Made by a program: the position numbers and the translations under genes. Below the pieces are notes generated by a model. It saw nothing but the letters and a program-made list of their open reading frames with translations, was not told the origin of the DNA and did no database searches. A DNA stretch of 64,000 bases from Fagopyrum homotropicum. Taxonomy: Eukaryota > Streptophyta > Magnoliopsida > Caryophyllales > Polygonaceae. This document shows, one piece after another, positions 22,554-35,656 of this stretch. Location: NCBI GenBank assembly GCA_033239125.1, contig BSWB01000006.1, forward strand, positions 32,728,001 to 32,792,000. Reading direction: 5' to 3'. Numbering within the stretch: position 1 is the first letter of the stretch; the number at the start of each line of letters is the position of its first letter.

Positions 22554-24516
22554 ATATATGTTTATGTTTCTGCATGTTACATTTTAACTTCATTTTTGTA
22601 TCATATCCTATCCATTTTGTTTCTACGATTCAGATAGATTATGTATGCAATTGCAACTCAGTTTAGTATTTAAGATTGATTATACAAAATACTTTAGACA
22701 AATTACACCTTTTCACAATACAGTGAAAAAACTGTTGACCATAATAGATGTCGTCTTAAGGGCTCGTCCAAGATTGTGAGTTAAGCAGCGCATGTGACCT
22801 GCTCGATGAAATGCCCTAATGAGATGTTGTCAGTTGGAAATTGTTGACATATATGCTGAATATGGTATGGTTGGTTCTTCTTTGACCGTATTTACAGATA
22901 TGGAATTTACGTACCAAGGGATAAACATATTTTCAGCCATGGAGACAGTATGCAGTTGCTCCAGGGGATGAACACAGACACTGTATGACGTAGTAGAAAG
23001 AATGCCATAATTACACCTTTCTACTTGTTAAGATTATTGTTGGATTAGTGCCCAACAAAATGATAGTAGCTAACATTGATGATTTTGCACTTTGTTAATC
23101 AATTACTGAAACTGAAATTCATCTTTCTATTCAAAAATGATAGACAAATTTTACAATACGGATACAAAATTAGCCTACTTTTTCTTTTCTAAGATCACCA
23201 AATGTAAAGGTATTTTACTAGAGTCTGTATTTTCTTCAGCCTAGGAAGAAAAATAATACAAAATATTATTTGAGTGAAGAAATAAGGAAAGAGGACGTCT
23301 ATTTTATTAAATTGTTTAGTGTTTGTGGTTTTATTTTACTTGAATAATATCCATTATATTCGTGCTAAATTGTTGTCGAATAGACCTTCCAATTTCCAAG
23401 TCAATACACAATAAAGTCACAAACCAGCTCATTCGGTATGGTATATGTTGACTTTTGAGATTGTCTTGTAAGCTACAAGTTTTAAGTAACAAATCTCTGA
23501 AATTAGTTTTGAGTTGGTAATTATCAAAGTAATTGAAAATGAATTGCTGTATTTGTTACACTTCTAATTAAATGATTTAAGTAATCGAAAATGAATTGCT
23601 TTATAATTTCCTTGTTTATATACACTCTAGTAGGGACTAGTGAGTATCTTGAACGATAATGATAGAGAGGTGGTCATCAATTGCTTTTTCTAAAACTAGA
23701 TTAGCAAAGTAGATTAGATGCTAACCCCAAAAAAAGGAGCCATCAAAGGTGGCCGGCTGGTGGGCCCTGATTTTGCTGCCCGATAAGTGGGTCCCATTCT
23801 CCTTCATTCAGCCATTCACTTGGCTTTCTCCATCAAAGTATCCAGAAATTTCAAGTCTTGTCTATATACACTTGGTGGCTGCCTGCCATTCTTGCATCAA
23901 GCAACTGAAGCAGCTCAAATTAGCCATAATTAATACACACAATTTCTGAGGTAAACTCGCATCTTTGCTCTGTTTTTCCTTTTTATCTGGTGTAAATGCA
24001 TCTATTAAGTCCTAAATTTTGATTTAGCAGTCAATAACTTTCTGAGTAATATCCAGAACGTTCATTATGCAACTACTTTGATGAAATTCTTTAGAAGAGC
24101 CCAGGAAGTCCCCACATATTTCTGGGCTTTGTAGTTCTGGGAATTTGCCACATGGGTGCTTGTTCGGTTCCTAATTTGTCCTTTTGCAGCAAAGTTTGGG
24201 GAAATTGCATAAAATAAACCCATTTGAGTGACTTCAGATTTATGCCATATTAAATCAATCTTAAAGTCGATGATATCCTAATCAATCTCATAACTTATGG
24301 TATACATGATAACTTTGCGTGTCTATAAAATATCATCTCTAAAGAGAATGAAGGTTAGGCAGAAAATCCCAAAAAAGTTTAGGGAAATTGGGTAAGTTTG
24401 AGTTGATCATATAACAACAATTTCCTCAATAAGTTTTGCTTACTTCACTGCTTAAGAGACTATTAATGCTAAATATCCCAATTTGGAATTGTTAATGCTA
24501 AAGAAGCTGAAAGACA
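22554..24516. other. Upstream region of the F-box gene
   Basis: No gene seen. The part from about 23860 contains a TATA-like box and a possible 5' UTR exon: a GAG|GTAAAC donor-like site at 23948-23957 precedes a T-rich stretch. A 5' UTR intron reaching almost to the ATG is therefore possible but not proven. Confidence 0.4.
23864..23873 (+). promoter_or_regulatory. Candidate TATA box of the F-box gene
   Basis: TCTATATACAC-type element about 650 bp before the ATG. It fits only if the gene has an intron in its 5' UTR. Confidence 0.3.
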
Positions 24517-25850
24517 ATGAGAAGCGAGGACTCTGATGGTTGCTTTGATAAGCTTATGGTGTTTAGTGGAACTGGTTGTGAGGATATGGATATCAGCATC
24601 GAATGGAAAGACATTCCCATGGAGCTGTTGTTGAGAATACTTTTACTTGTCGATGATCGGACGGTGATCAGTGCTTCGGCTGTGTGCAGTGGCTGGAGGG
24701 AAGCTATATGCTTGGGGCTAACTCGCCTCTGCCTTTCATGGTATAGCTTTTGAGCCTCTCCTTGTCAATTTTGATTTTGGTGTACTAATTGTTTTATGGC
24801 CAATTAATTTTAGGATCTTTAATTTTGTATGCTCTCAGGTGCAAGAACAATATGAATAACTTAGTACTCTCTCTTACCCCCAATTTCACGAAACTTCACA
24901 CTCTGGCATTGCGGCAAGATAAACCACAGATCGAGGATCATGCTGTTGAAACTATAGCCAATTTCTGCCATGAGTTGCAGGAGCTTGACCTTAGCAGAAG
25001 CTTTAAGCTCACTGATCGTTCTTTGTACGCCTTGGCTCGTGGTTGCGCTAATCTTACTAAACTCAACATCAGTGGCTGCTCGGCTTTCAGTGATGCTGCC
25101 CTTGCATACTTAACTAGCTTTTGCACAAACCTGAAATCCCTAAATCTTTGTGGTTGTGTGAAGGCTGCAACAGACCCGGCACTTCAGGTAGTACAAATAT
25201 GTTCCTTCTGCCAATTTGTATGTTGAACAGCGCTTGAATGATATTCTTGGTTACAATTGTTAGGCGATTGCGCGTAACTGCAGCCGGCTGCAGTCTCTAA
25301 ATCTTGGTTGGTGTGAGAATGTGAGTGACTTGGGTGTTACAAGTTTAGCATACGGCTGTCCGGAACTTAGAGCTCTCGACTTATGTGGGTGTGTCCTCAT
25401 AACAGGTAAATTCCTCGGATTAGTGTTTGGTCAGATGCATAAAATGCTGCCATTTGAGATCCTAAGGTTTGTCTGTGGTTTGCAGACGAAAGTGTGATCG
25501 CGTTAGCAAGTAGATGCCGCCATTTGAGATCACTCGGGCTATACTATTGTCAGAACATAACAGACAGGGCTATGTACTCGTTGGCTCAGAGCTATGTAAA
25601 TAACAAGCACGAGCGATCATGGAAGACATTGAAGAACAAACATGAAGAGGAAGGGCTGATGAATCTCAACATAAGTCAATGCACTGCCCTTACTCCACCG
25701 GCTGTTCAGGCTGTATGCGACTCTTTTCCAGCGCTACACACTTGCCCTGGAAGGCACTCTCTCATTATAAGCGGATGCCTGAGCTTGACTTCGGTTCATT
25801 GTGCTTGTGCGTTCCAAGCACATCGTGCTGTCAGCACTCAGGCTCACTAA
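24517..25850 (+). CDS. SKP2A: F-box/LRR protein, SKP2A/SKP2B type, 359 aa
   Basis: Four exons: 24517-24740, 24839-25187, 25264-25405 and 25486-25850. All introns are GT-AG, phases close, 1080 nt in total. The F-box is at residues about 28-66 (EWKDIPMELLLRILLLVDD...VCSGWREAI). It is followed by cysteine-containing leucine-rich repeats (LQELDLSRSFKLTDRSL, LTKLNISGCSAFSDAAL, LKSLNLCGCV, LQSLNLGWCENVSDLGV, LRALDLCGCVLIT, LRSLGLYYCQNITDRAM), and the tail ALHTCPGRHSLIISGCL typical of this pair. Length equals the Arabidopsis proteins (about 360 aa). SKP2A is the substrate receptor of an SCF ubiquitin ligase acting in the nucleus on cell-cycle regulators such as E2FC/DPB, and is linked to auxin. Whether this is SKP2A or SKP2B cannot be decided here. 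It converges with the helicase gene, whose stop is 705 bp away. Confidence 0.95.
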
Positions 25851-26555
25851 AATTTCATCTGTGTCATGGTATGATTCAGATACATCCCGAGGTTGGTTTG
25901 TGTACTTGTTGATGTCCTTCATCGGGAGACCTGTTATGAACCTAATTTCGGATCTTTTCATCTTAAACTTTTTATGAAGTTGAGAGCACTTGGAAATCCC
26001 AGGAAAGAATCCAAAATGTTGATCCAAACTAATCTGGGTATATTTCCGGATCCACAATATATTTTCAGATCCAATAATATGGATCGAGTGTTCTTCAATA
26101 AATTAATTGTCAAATATCTGTCCAGATGGATTAAGGATGAGATCCGAGTACATGGATCAGTCAAAAACACAATTCAGAACTATCTTAAGGCTAGTTCTCA
26201 AAAGCCAGCCCCACATTCTCAAAATGCTCAAGGACACCGTGGATTATGGATAGGATCAAGCACAGTAAGTACATGGATTATGGAAGCCAGAAAACAAAGA
26301 TTCTCGGATAAATGAACACAAAAACAGCTTCCGTCTTTCATATCCTTCCATACAAATTCATGACAAGTAACTCTTGAAAGATCTATACTGTAATTCATAC
26401 CTGTTTTGTCAAAAAGCCGAAATGCCCCATCGGTATCCATAATAGAATGACGAAGACTGCTACAAAGTATCCAAAGTTGCAAGATGGGAATCACCATGAA
26501 GTTAAGCATTGAACTTGTGACTGGAGCCAGCAGATTCTTGTAAAGCAGCTTTTTC
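25851..26555. other. Convergent 3' intergenic region
   Basis: It lies between the stop of the F-box gene (+) and the stop of the helicase gene (-), so it holds both 3' UTRs. ORFs here are short and overlap on both strands without domain signs. GGATCC/GGATCAG-like words recur at 26040-26160 but no transposon end was identified. Confidence 0.5.
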
Positions 26556-29500
26556 TTACTTCCCCTTGCCTCTCTTCTTGTTTTTGCCATTGCTTTTTCC
26601 ACTGTTCTTCCCAAACTTCTTCCCCTTGCTGAATTTACTCTTCATATTAGATGCTTTGTTTGCCTTATTTTGCCTTTCCTTCCGAACTTGCTCCAGATTT
26701 TTTATTTCTGAAGGTACGTCTGCATTTGGTATGAACTGCTTACTGCCTCGTCTGAAGTTCATGTTGTTTTGGTTGTGGCCACCTAAGAGAAGCAAAACAG
26801 AATTTAATTCCAAACGTCCATTTGGTATCCTTACTTAAGAATGTATTCGCGTAATTATGACTTTGTATCCTCATATAGAATTGAGGCTTTGTATTCAAAC
26901 TATATATTTTTGGAGGTGACAGGGGAGGCAAAACCTGAAAGTAAACAAGTAATTCTACACGGAGAAAACAGTATAAAATTTGTAATATCTTTGTTTATGA
27001 CTGCAACAGCATTCATACCTCTCCTCCAATCTCTATTTTCTCCTTCATTCCCTTCTTGATCAGTTCCTCTGGTAGAGACTCTATTATGGGTACGATCTTT
27101 CCATTTCTTGTAGATTCCAGTTTTGTTAGCCGTTACTTTCTTACCACCTTCAGACTTTACCTGTGGAACAATACAAGGAAACGTATTTATTTACATGGTA
27201 TAGGGAGATTGAAGTTTTTGCCTGTGAAGATCATATCTAAATGTATTTGTGTCTATGATGGATTGCTTCTGTGTAACACCAGTCGATAGGGCTATAGACC
27301 CAAATCCATAAGTCTGGAACATGTACTCATACATAAAACACAAACCCATGCATTTTCTTTTAAAGGATGCATTTATCATCTATTAAAAATCATCAATTCA
27401 AAATGTCTGAACAAGAAAAGAGAGAAAAAAGGACCCCAAAAAGGAGGGCAACAAAAAAAAACAGCAAAAAGTTACCTTTCCATTGGCAGTCACACGGTCT
27501 CCGTTGTTCAACTTAACATACTTCTTACTTCTCTGCAAAAAGAAATAATACTAATCAATAATGAAAAAGAAAAAGTATATTCATAGACTTCTTTAGTAAA
27601 GCCGCACAAACCTTATCCCAGTGATATACTGATTTCTGTTTCACCATACCCCCACTATCATCTGCAACTAGATCTAGAACAGCAGAATCCAACCTACAAA
27701 GTAGTTCAATTGGCAGTCAAACATCAACATACAACATCATATATATTCACACATGATAGATAAGAAACCAATCTCAAAAGAAATCGTTGTATTTTATTAT
27801 CCAAGAGAACTTGCATTCCCATATTTCCTGAAATCTACATACCACAAATACACACATTTAATGTTTTCAAAAGATCTCCAACTAGAATAAAAGAATCCCA
27901 CATCCAGTTTTCAGTTCTCTACAGCAAGAATCCATTTCATGAAAATAAAATGACAACCAGTGTCTAATTTAAATGCCACGGAGTCACATACGCAATTATC
28001 TCCTATATGTCACAGGTAGGAGGTAAAATTGTACAAAATCGGAAGAAAGCTGTTTCTGAATGGAGACCCTAATCAATGAGGACAAAAGCAGAAGCTCCCC
28101 TCTGATAACAGAAGGAACAATACCTGTTTGATCCAAAGCCTTTGTCATCTCTCACTGACAGTCCAGCTTCTGAATGCTGCAATTACAATTAGATGGGTAA
28201 ACGTTGCATCCTTGCCATCATTTCATCAAAGAAAAGCCACAACTTGTACAGAGACCAATAAAAGGAAATAAAAGATTGAAAGACTTCTTTCACACTATTC
28301 ATCAGCATGTACAAAAGCATTGTAAATACAGACATGTAAGAAAGATCGAAAAACTGCCCATACACTCAAATGCAATCACTTACTTGGTTTGTTGTTGGCA
28401 CAGAACTAATGAAGTACTCCTCGTCTACGAAGCTTCTAGCTTTCCTTTTGGAACCAGCAGAACCTAAAAAGAATAACATATAAGGTATAACAAAGGTCAG
28501 GAATACATCATGCACCTGGTCATATAAATACAACCCAAACAACAGAGGTAGAGATGGAAATGGCATGTCGAAGTCCATGGATAGCCATCTTTCATAGTAA
28601 CCACTGAATGAAGATATCAAATAAAATCATGTCAAACCTTTTTTCTTTATTTCTGTAGGGTAAGTCATTTCGGGTTCATCCTCCTCCTGCATATGGAACA
28701 TGATCCTATTAGCCCAAGTGACAAGGTAGGCAGGTAAGGTAGGTATGTTCTTAACTTCTTATAGCTTTTCTATATAATTTTGGCTGCCTTTTGCATTCAA
28801 CTGAAAACAGGTGAGATATGAAAGTTTTAAGAGCATTGCTTTAAACAAAGCATAATATGACACAGCATGCCTGTTTTATGTTTGACAGTGTAAATGCATA
28901 ATCAACCCGGAATATGAAGGAATTCACTCATCATTTTTTTACTTATCAACAAATCAACTCATGCAGGAAAAAGTTTCCAGCAGTCTAAGATTAACTACCA
29001 AAAATGATACAACTTATTTACATTCAGAGAAGACAAATGAAGAGTTACTGTATGTAGGCTCATCTACTCTGATTAGCTGAATAATGTATCTTTTCTACAA
29101 TCTCTAATTAGCACCAAACTATGCATTTATAGAACTACAACAGTTCAGCGTTGCAGAAAGCAGATTTTAATAGGTTCTTCTCAGATTTCCAGGGCATATC
29201 TCATATCGAGAAGGAATTACCTTAGTTGCATCATTCTTGGATTGTTGCTCCTGTACCAGCTTAATTATCTTTTCATGAACTTCTCTCTTTTTCTTCATGG
29301 CATCTACCCAATGATGTGATGGACCCTGGATGGACGTATTTAAAACCAACATTATCAGAGTCAAACTTAAATTTAAGACCACTTTCTAATAAGCTCCAGT
29401 TTTGCAGCAAACAAGATTAAAACCTAAATTTCAATGATCAATAAAGAAAAAAATTCAGTGTAAAGAACATATAGCCTCATACTCCCTTTCTGAACAAGAA

Positions 29501-31352
29501 AAAAGAAAAGATCCAAACCAAAGGCATCAATTTAGAAAAATGATATTAATTACCTTTGGATGTTTTATTTTGGCATTATCACCTTCAGCTTCCAGCACAG
29601 TCTGCTTCGGTCTTCAGATAATAAGCAAATAGGCATTAGATACGAGCAAAAACTGGAAAAGAAGAAATGGGTCGAGCAGAACTAAAAAAAATTATCTGAG
29701 ACACAGAGTGATTCATAAGACCACCTGAAAGATTTCAACCGTTCGGAAAAGGCTAGTGCTGATAACTCGTTGCCTGCTAGTACACTTTTGAACATTGGGT
29801 GCAAACCCTCACGAGGTAGATCCTTTGTTCTTCGGATGGACTCCTTTGCGGGTGCTGGTTTCGTCTTTGTGTACAGACGAAATGCATTAGCACATGTTTT
29901 CTGCAGAGTATACAGTTCCGTAGATGAATCAATGATGTCCCGAACTCTATCAGAAACAAGATCCAAAACGGTTTGAGGGAACCGCCCATAGACAGTCTCT
30001 CCTTTAGACAGTGCTAAATCCACTTTGGCTAACACTCTTTCCGTGTCTTGCAAAACCTCTTCCTCTGTTGGAGCTGGCCTGATGGGCTTAGAGAGAAAAA
30101 GATGAAGGTCCAAAACGTATGGTATATCATCAGATGTAACAAACGAATATGCGGTACCAGTTCGACCAGCTCTAGCAGCTCGCCCTACTCTATGCACAAA
30201 AAGTTTAGGTTTTGGTGGAAAATCCCAGTTAATTACATTGTCAAGCAAGGGAATGTCAATTCCTCTGGCTGCAATATCTGTAACAATTAACAACATCGTT
30301 TTTCTAGACCGGAACCTTGAAATGTGAATCTTCCTAGCATCTGGATCCATGTCACCATAACATACAGAAGGCTCAATCCCTTCTTCCCTGAATAAAATGT
30401 TAAGGAACTCAACGTGGTGCTTGGTGGAGACAAAGATCAAAGTTTGCTCATCAGGTCGAATTTGTTCCCTAATCAGATAAATCAGAGCAGCGTACTTCTC
30501 TTCAGGCCTCAAGGTGAAAAAGGCAAGCTTCAAGTCGGGGCTAATCTTGTTCTCCACATCAAGTCTTACAAGCTGTGCATCCCTTAAACCCGCCTTAGCA
30601 AACTCTGCCAGGGCACTAGGCATTGTCGCACTGAAAAGAAGAGTTTGTCTGTTTTCAGAAAGCTGATTCATAATCTGATGCAGTTGTTCAGCAAATCCCA
30701 TGCCAAATAAGCAATCAGCTTCATCGAACACCACATATTCCACAGTTCGAAGAGACATATCATCTACCTCAGACAGATGATGCATCAGTCTACCAGGCGT
30801 AGCGATAATGATGTCAGGATTCTGTGCTAATTCTCCGAACTGAATTTGCATGCTATCACCACCAACTAGTAAACTAATACGAAGATCTACATAAATCAAT
30901 GAGCGTCTTCCAATTTAATTACACACTTAAAAGTATCAAATTAAATTAGGACGTGAACTCGCAATATTATTACCTGTATATCGTCCCAATTCTTGGGCAA
31001 ATTTCATGGTCTGAAGAGCCAAATCCCTAGTAGGAGACAAAATCAAAGCCCTAACGCCAGCCTGAGGAACATGCTGCTTGAGCTTCTCGAACATTGGGAT
31101 CAAGAAAGCAGCGGTTTTACCAGAACCAGTACGGGCCATGGCGACGACATCGGCGCCGGCGAGGACGAGAGGCATGGTCTTGCGCTGGATAGGGGTGGGA
31201 ACTTTGTAGCCCTTGCGCTTGACTGCGCGGAATACATTAGAGCACAAACCTAGGGATTCGAAGCCTCCTGATTTCGCCTTCTTCTTTTGCTTCTCTCTGC
31301 GATCAAGCTCTTTTTTGGAGCTCACCAGCATCGGATTTTTCTTCACCACCAT
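26556..31352 (-). CDS. RH29: DEAD-box RNA helicase, DBP10/DDX54 family (RH29 type), 797 aa
   Basis: Eleven exons (minus strand): 31352-30974, 30886-29725, 29611-29554, 29325-29221, 28686-28638, 28463-28384, 28176-28124, 27693-27612, 27532-27476, 27160-27019 and 26782-26556. All are GT-AG and sum to 2394 nt. The Q-motif region (FESLGL...TPIQ) is at about 31-56, motif I ARTGSGKT at 73-80, Ib ATPGR near 155-159, DEAD at 181-184 and motif III SAT near 212. Later come the helicase C motifs TDIAARGIDIP and HRVGRAARAGRTG. Beyond the core lies the DBP10 C-terminal domain (GPSHHWVDAMKKKREVHEK, RSFVDEEYF, YHWDK) and a Lys/Gly-rich tail (SKGKKFGKNSGKSNGKNKK) like a nucleolar signal. The family works in the nucleolus on 60S ribosomal subunit assembly. 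The second exon alone encodes most of the helicase core. The start of exon 3 could shift by one AG (accgAAG). Length is near the Arabidopsis protein (about 845 aa). Confidence 0.94.
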
Positions 31353-34300
31353 TTGGAGAGAGCTGTCAGGAAGAACGCGGCGTAGGGGAGAGATGTAAGG
31401 ACTTTGCGTACAAGGGTTTTAGGGGGCGCCAAACGGTCGACTGGGCAACTAACCCTGGTTTTATAGAAGCGTTTATTTTTATTCATATACAAAATACAGA
31501 TGAGGCGTCTCATGGTAAGTTTTTAATTTTAAAATTAATTAATAAAAAGGTAAAAACGGAATTTAAGAAGGTGGTTAAAATTAAAATTCTATAAATTGTG
31601 CATTTCACGGGCACAAAATTCTAGCCAATTTCGAAATCATAGGCGCTCATATCCGCCCAACTTGAGAGATACTTCGCATTGTTGTTGTCGGAACCGTTTG
31701 TTATTGGTGTTGCACCCGAAACACAACAGACTCGCACCACTCATTTTCTTGTTGTTGGTGCTTCCTCGCCGCCAGCGGAATCATTGAGCCGCCTTCACTC
31801 TCGGTCAAACCGTCATCGCGCCGGAACAGTCAACCAGAAATCGTCGTCGTGCCTTAATCGTCGCTCTCAACCGAAGCTCGCCGCGCTGGATCTCGACATG
31901 GTAGTGGGGATGGACGCCGTAGTGGATCTAGAGCCGAAGCTCACCGGCCACCTCGTTGGATCTCGCTTGCATCGGAGTTCCATCGGTGTTGGCGGTTGTT
32001 TGTGCATCGGAGTTTCATCAGCGTTGCGACGGACTACTCTTCTCCTCGGATTCCTTGTGATTGTGTAACTCAAACTCAATCACAAGGCTCGTCGTTTACA
32101 CAAGGTCCAAAATACAAATCTTGTAGTTAGTGGGTTTCTAACTTTGGACGACAAACTCACCCTCCCACTCTTTTACCAATTCAACTTTTGTATTCTATTG
32201 TTATTTTTTAAAATTATACTTAAAATCAAATGTTAATACACAATTTCAATTACCCACTGCAATACCCAACTTTAATTATACACTGGTTCGAAGCCTACCA
32301 ATTACACAATGTAATACCAAATTTCAATTACACGATGTTAATACACAACTTCAATTACATAATGTCAATACACAATTTTTTTCCCTAGTTGAAACATAAC
32401 AAATCTCATAACTAGAATCCTCTCAGAAAATTGGGTCGTTTTCTACATATAAAAGTTTGAGGTTCTTGTGCGTTTACACAATCAAAATAAATCGGCGGCG
32501 ACGATGGCTTCTTCGATCAGGCTCCTAGGCATGGAAGATTCGGTTGCAGGATGAGAACTCGGCATAAAGGTCTAGGCACATCTGGTTCCTAGGTGGTGTA
32601 GAGGGTTGGTGCAACAAAGAGGTGGTGGCAGCGGAGGCCAACGGACAATGTCGTCTCATGTGGCCGCTCAACGCTTGGTGGGATGATAACTTGACGAAAG
32701 ATGGTTGTATAAACCTGGCGAGTGAAAGTGTACGCCAAAGTTCGCGCTTCTCATATCCGACAAAGGCGAAGAAGACGAAGGTGGCTCTTGTGTAGGTTTC
32801 GCGCTTCTCAAATCCGACGGCTAGGGTATAACGGATACTGGTGTGGCCTTCCCGACGGCTAAGTTTTCCGGTAGTACCTCTCGATGTATATGGAGGTGGC
32901 TATTGGTGTGGCTTTCCCGACGGACTCGGAACGAAGAAGACGAACGAATGACGGTTGCATACTCGACTAGAGTTTCGTGTAACCAAAAATGAATCGTGAA
33001 TGCACAACTTATATGATTTTCATTTTTAACCTCTCTCTCTCTCAAATTCCCTTTTTACCCATTCAATTAAGTGTTTTTATAATTAAATAAATATCTAAAA
33101 TTAATAGGGAGCTAGTTTGTATTAGCGAGATAAAAAGACCTTAGTAGACCAATCTTCTCTAAACAAAATATACTTAAACATATTTTATCTAATATCTATT
33201 AAAATAATTATAATGTTTTTAAATACTGTATATAATATATGGTAGGCTGGGCACTTTGGCCCGGAGGATCTAGCGTCCGGATCCGGCAAGTCGGGCCTAG
33301 CGTGCCGGGTCGTTTAGGCTACTCAGATATGAACATGTCCAATTTTGATGCGGAAGTTGTTCAAGGGCTTGTTTGGTGTGTGTTTTTCCCCAAAACAATA
33401 AGAGAAAAATAAACATAACGAGAATTCGTAGCACTAATACATTGTTCATAAAATTTCGGCTAGTTTTAGATAAATCTCAACGCTAACGTATCTTTTAGTC
33501 AAGTGTGTAATCCACACTAATTTTTCCTTTTGAATTTGAACTCTAATGTTCGAAAGCATGTTCGTAACACATCCGTGTTAAGTTGCATTTTGATCGATTT
33601 TTTAAACAATTGTACTTAACAACGTAAATGATGTATTTTGAATCCCCAAACATTGAATTTGCCGAAAATTTAGACCCTAAAACAAAATTTGTCGTTTTAA
33701 TTAGATTTTGGATACTATTTTATATCATATTTTCTAATTATGGTAAAAGTTATAATGCAACTTTTATTTTTAGTGTGTTGCAACTTATACGACTGAAAAT
33801 TATAAAAAAAAAAATTGTTATGACCATATCAAATTACATACCAAAGTGAGTTATACATAACCGTGATTTATTACCACGGCTTTTTATGAGAAAAAAAAAA
33901 AAGTAAATCATAGATAATTTGACGTCATGTCTTATTTATAAACTAAAAAAGTGGAAGTGATTCAAACCATGGTTTTTACTTACACAAATAAAAAAAGAAT
34001 TTGCAAAGAGAATTATGTAAAAGTGCGATGTCCGTGGTTGAATAGTAGTTTAAAACTACGGTTATTTAGTTTTTATTCTGATATAAAAGTAAGTTGTTTT
34101 AACCTATGATTTATTAGGTGAGAGACGTTGTTGAGAACAACATTTTATGTTATACCTTACTTCACTTCCTATTCTCATAAATAAGGGTGAGTTTAGTAGT
34201 GTTATATTTGTGGTTTTCGTCGTGGCTGGTAGTTATGATTGTGGTTGTGTTTTCGAGTATAGTTTTTTAGATTTTGATTTTTGGGAAAACAATGTAACGG

Positions 34301-34800
34301 ATTGGGTAATATGTTTGATAATAGATTTATGGGGATTTTTAGCATTGTAAAAGACACAATTGTCCCTCTCCTTTTCATGTGTATGCCCGGTGCCTGCCCA
34401 TCAATCTATTTTCAACTTTCTAGAATTTACTTCCCATTTTCATCGCTTGTTGGTCATTACCGAGTTGAGACCTTGAGGGTTTTAGTTTAGTTTTACGGCA
34501 GAGTCGCGAATACTGTTTAATTTTCTCCAATTCCTATTTGTACCTACGACCTTTATCGATGTCAACCCCTTCCATTTCCAGACCCCTTATTCTCATCCAT
34601 ACATTATTTTACTACCTATAATTGTTTCCTCCCATCTCAAGAAACTATAGGAACTCATTTAAACTAGTGACATTAAGGCATTTTAGGCACTTTTCTAGTG
34701 TGCTCAAGTCATGATAAACCGGATAATGGAAGCATTGTCTTTGTGCATTCGAGAACTATAATGTAGTATATCTATATGCATTAAATAATTTTTGTATGAA
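31353..34800. other. Gene-poor region upstream of the helicase
   Basis: The first 100 bases are the helicase promoter or 5' UTR. A GC-richer island at 31600-32070 gives ORFs on both strands (such as 31679-32068) with Arg/Ser-rich, repeat-like products and no domain; I do not call them genes. A perfect 11-base inverted repeat (CCTTGTGATTG, about 32053-32090) marks its right side. At 32825-32925 the phrase GTGTGGCYTTCCCGACGG occurs twice. The rest is AT-rich with nothing recognised. Confidence 0.45.
32231..32381. repeat. Degenerate minisatellite
   Basis: The words TGTTAATACACAATTTCAATTAC and variants (TAATACCAAATTTCAATTAC, TCAATACACAA) recur about five times over 150 bp, with a spacing near 27-32 bases. 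Copies are imperfect. Confidence 0.6.
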
Positions 34801-34845
34801 TGAAAAGCGGGAATCGTAAACGCACGGCGATGGAATTCACAAACG

Positions 34846-35175
34846 CGCGGCGGTTACGGAACCCGTAATCGTCACGGTTACGGGTTCCGAATTCGTGACA
34901 GGTTTTTCACGGTTACGGGTTCCGTAACCGTGATGATTTTCTTAGTGAATTCTAACAAAATAAAATATAAAAAAGTAAAGAAAATCATCACGGTTCCGGA
35001 AGCCGTAATCATCACAATTACGGGTTCCGGATCCGTGATAAGTTTCTTAGTGAATTCTAAACCCAAAAAAATCTGACACTGTTATAGCTACGGGTTTCGT
35101 AACCGTGATGTGTTAATTTTTTTTTTACGGTTACGAAACTCGTGACCTTGACGGTTGGATTTCGTAACCGTTGAG
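34846..35175. repeat. Cluster of palindromic CGGTTACGG-type repeats
   Basis: At least eight copies or inverted copies of ACGGTTACGG/CCGTAACCGT-like words lie in 330 bp. The best unit, 34907-34933, has perfect 12-base arms (TCACGGTTACGG and its complement) around GTT. A second scale of symmetry joins AACCGTGATGATTTTCTT (34926-34943) to its exact inverted copy at 34978-34995. The phrase TTTCTTAGTGAATTCTAA occurs directly repeated at 34938 and 35043. Confidence 0.8.
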
Positions 35176-35656
35176 TGTTTACGAAATCTATCGCCATGTG
35201 CCCGTAATACCCCATGAATAATAAAGATCCAAAATTGGGGGTATGATATACACATTTGAAGAAATAAGGAGGATATCCAACCCAGATAGTGGGTGAACTC
35301 ATGGTATTGTATATATACCAAGACTTGTGTGGCACATGGTTACCAAAGTTTGCGGGACATACTCCCACTATAACCAGGAGTCTTACACGTAAATTATCCG
35401 TTCTTCGTATTCATTTTTTGAATCTTTTAACGTTTCGCGTATTTTTACCAGCCGAATTACATCATTCAATAATGTGGAGCTTTAAAATTAAGTATGGAAC
35501 AAACTTTAAATTAATCCCTCAGGCCAAACCATTTAGGGGATACACTAATCCAACCCAAATTTTAAGGAAAATATATACTACCTAACATATAATACTTTAT
35601 ATTACATAGTAAATAATATTCATTAAAATGAGCATTTACTCAATTGGTCTTTTTTA

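Noticed and set aside
26040..26160. Recurring GGATC-containing words between the F-box and helicase genes
   Set aside because: Too short and irregular to define a repeat or element.
31679..32068. 130-codon ORF (+) in a GC-richer island
   Set aside because: No domain, Arg/Ser-rich, equally open on the other strand (31867-32079); likely chance in GC-rich DNA.
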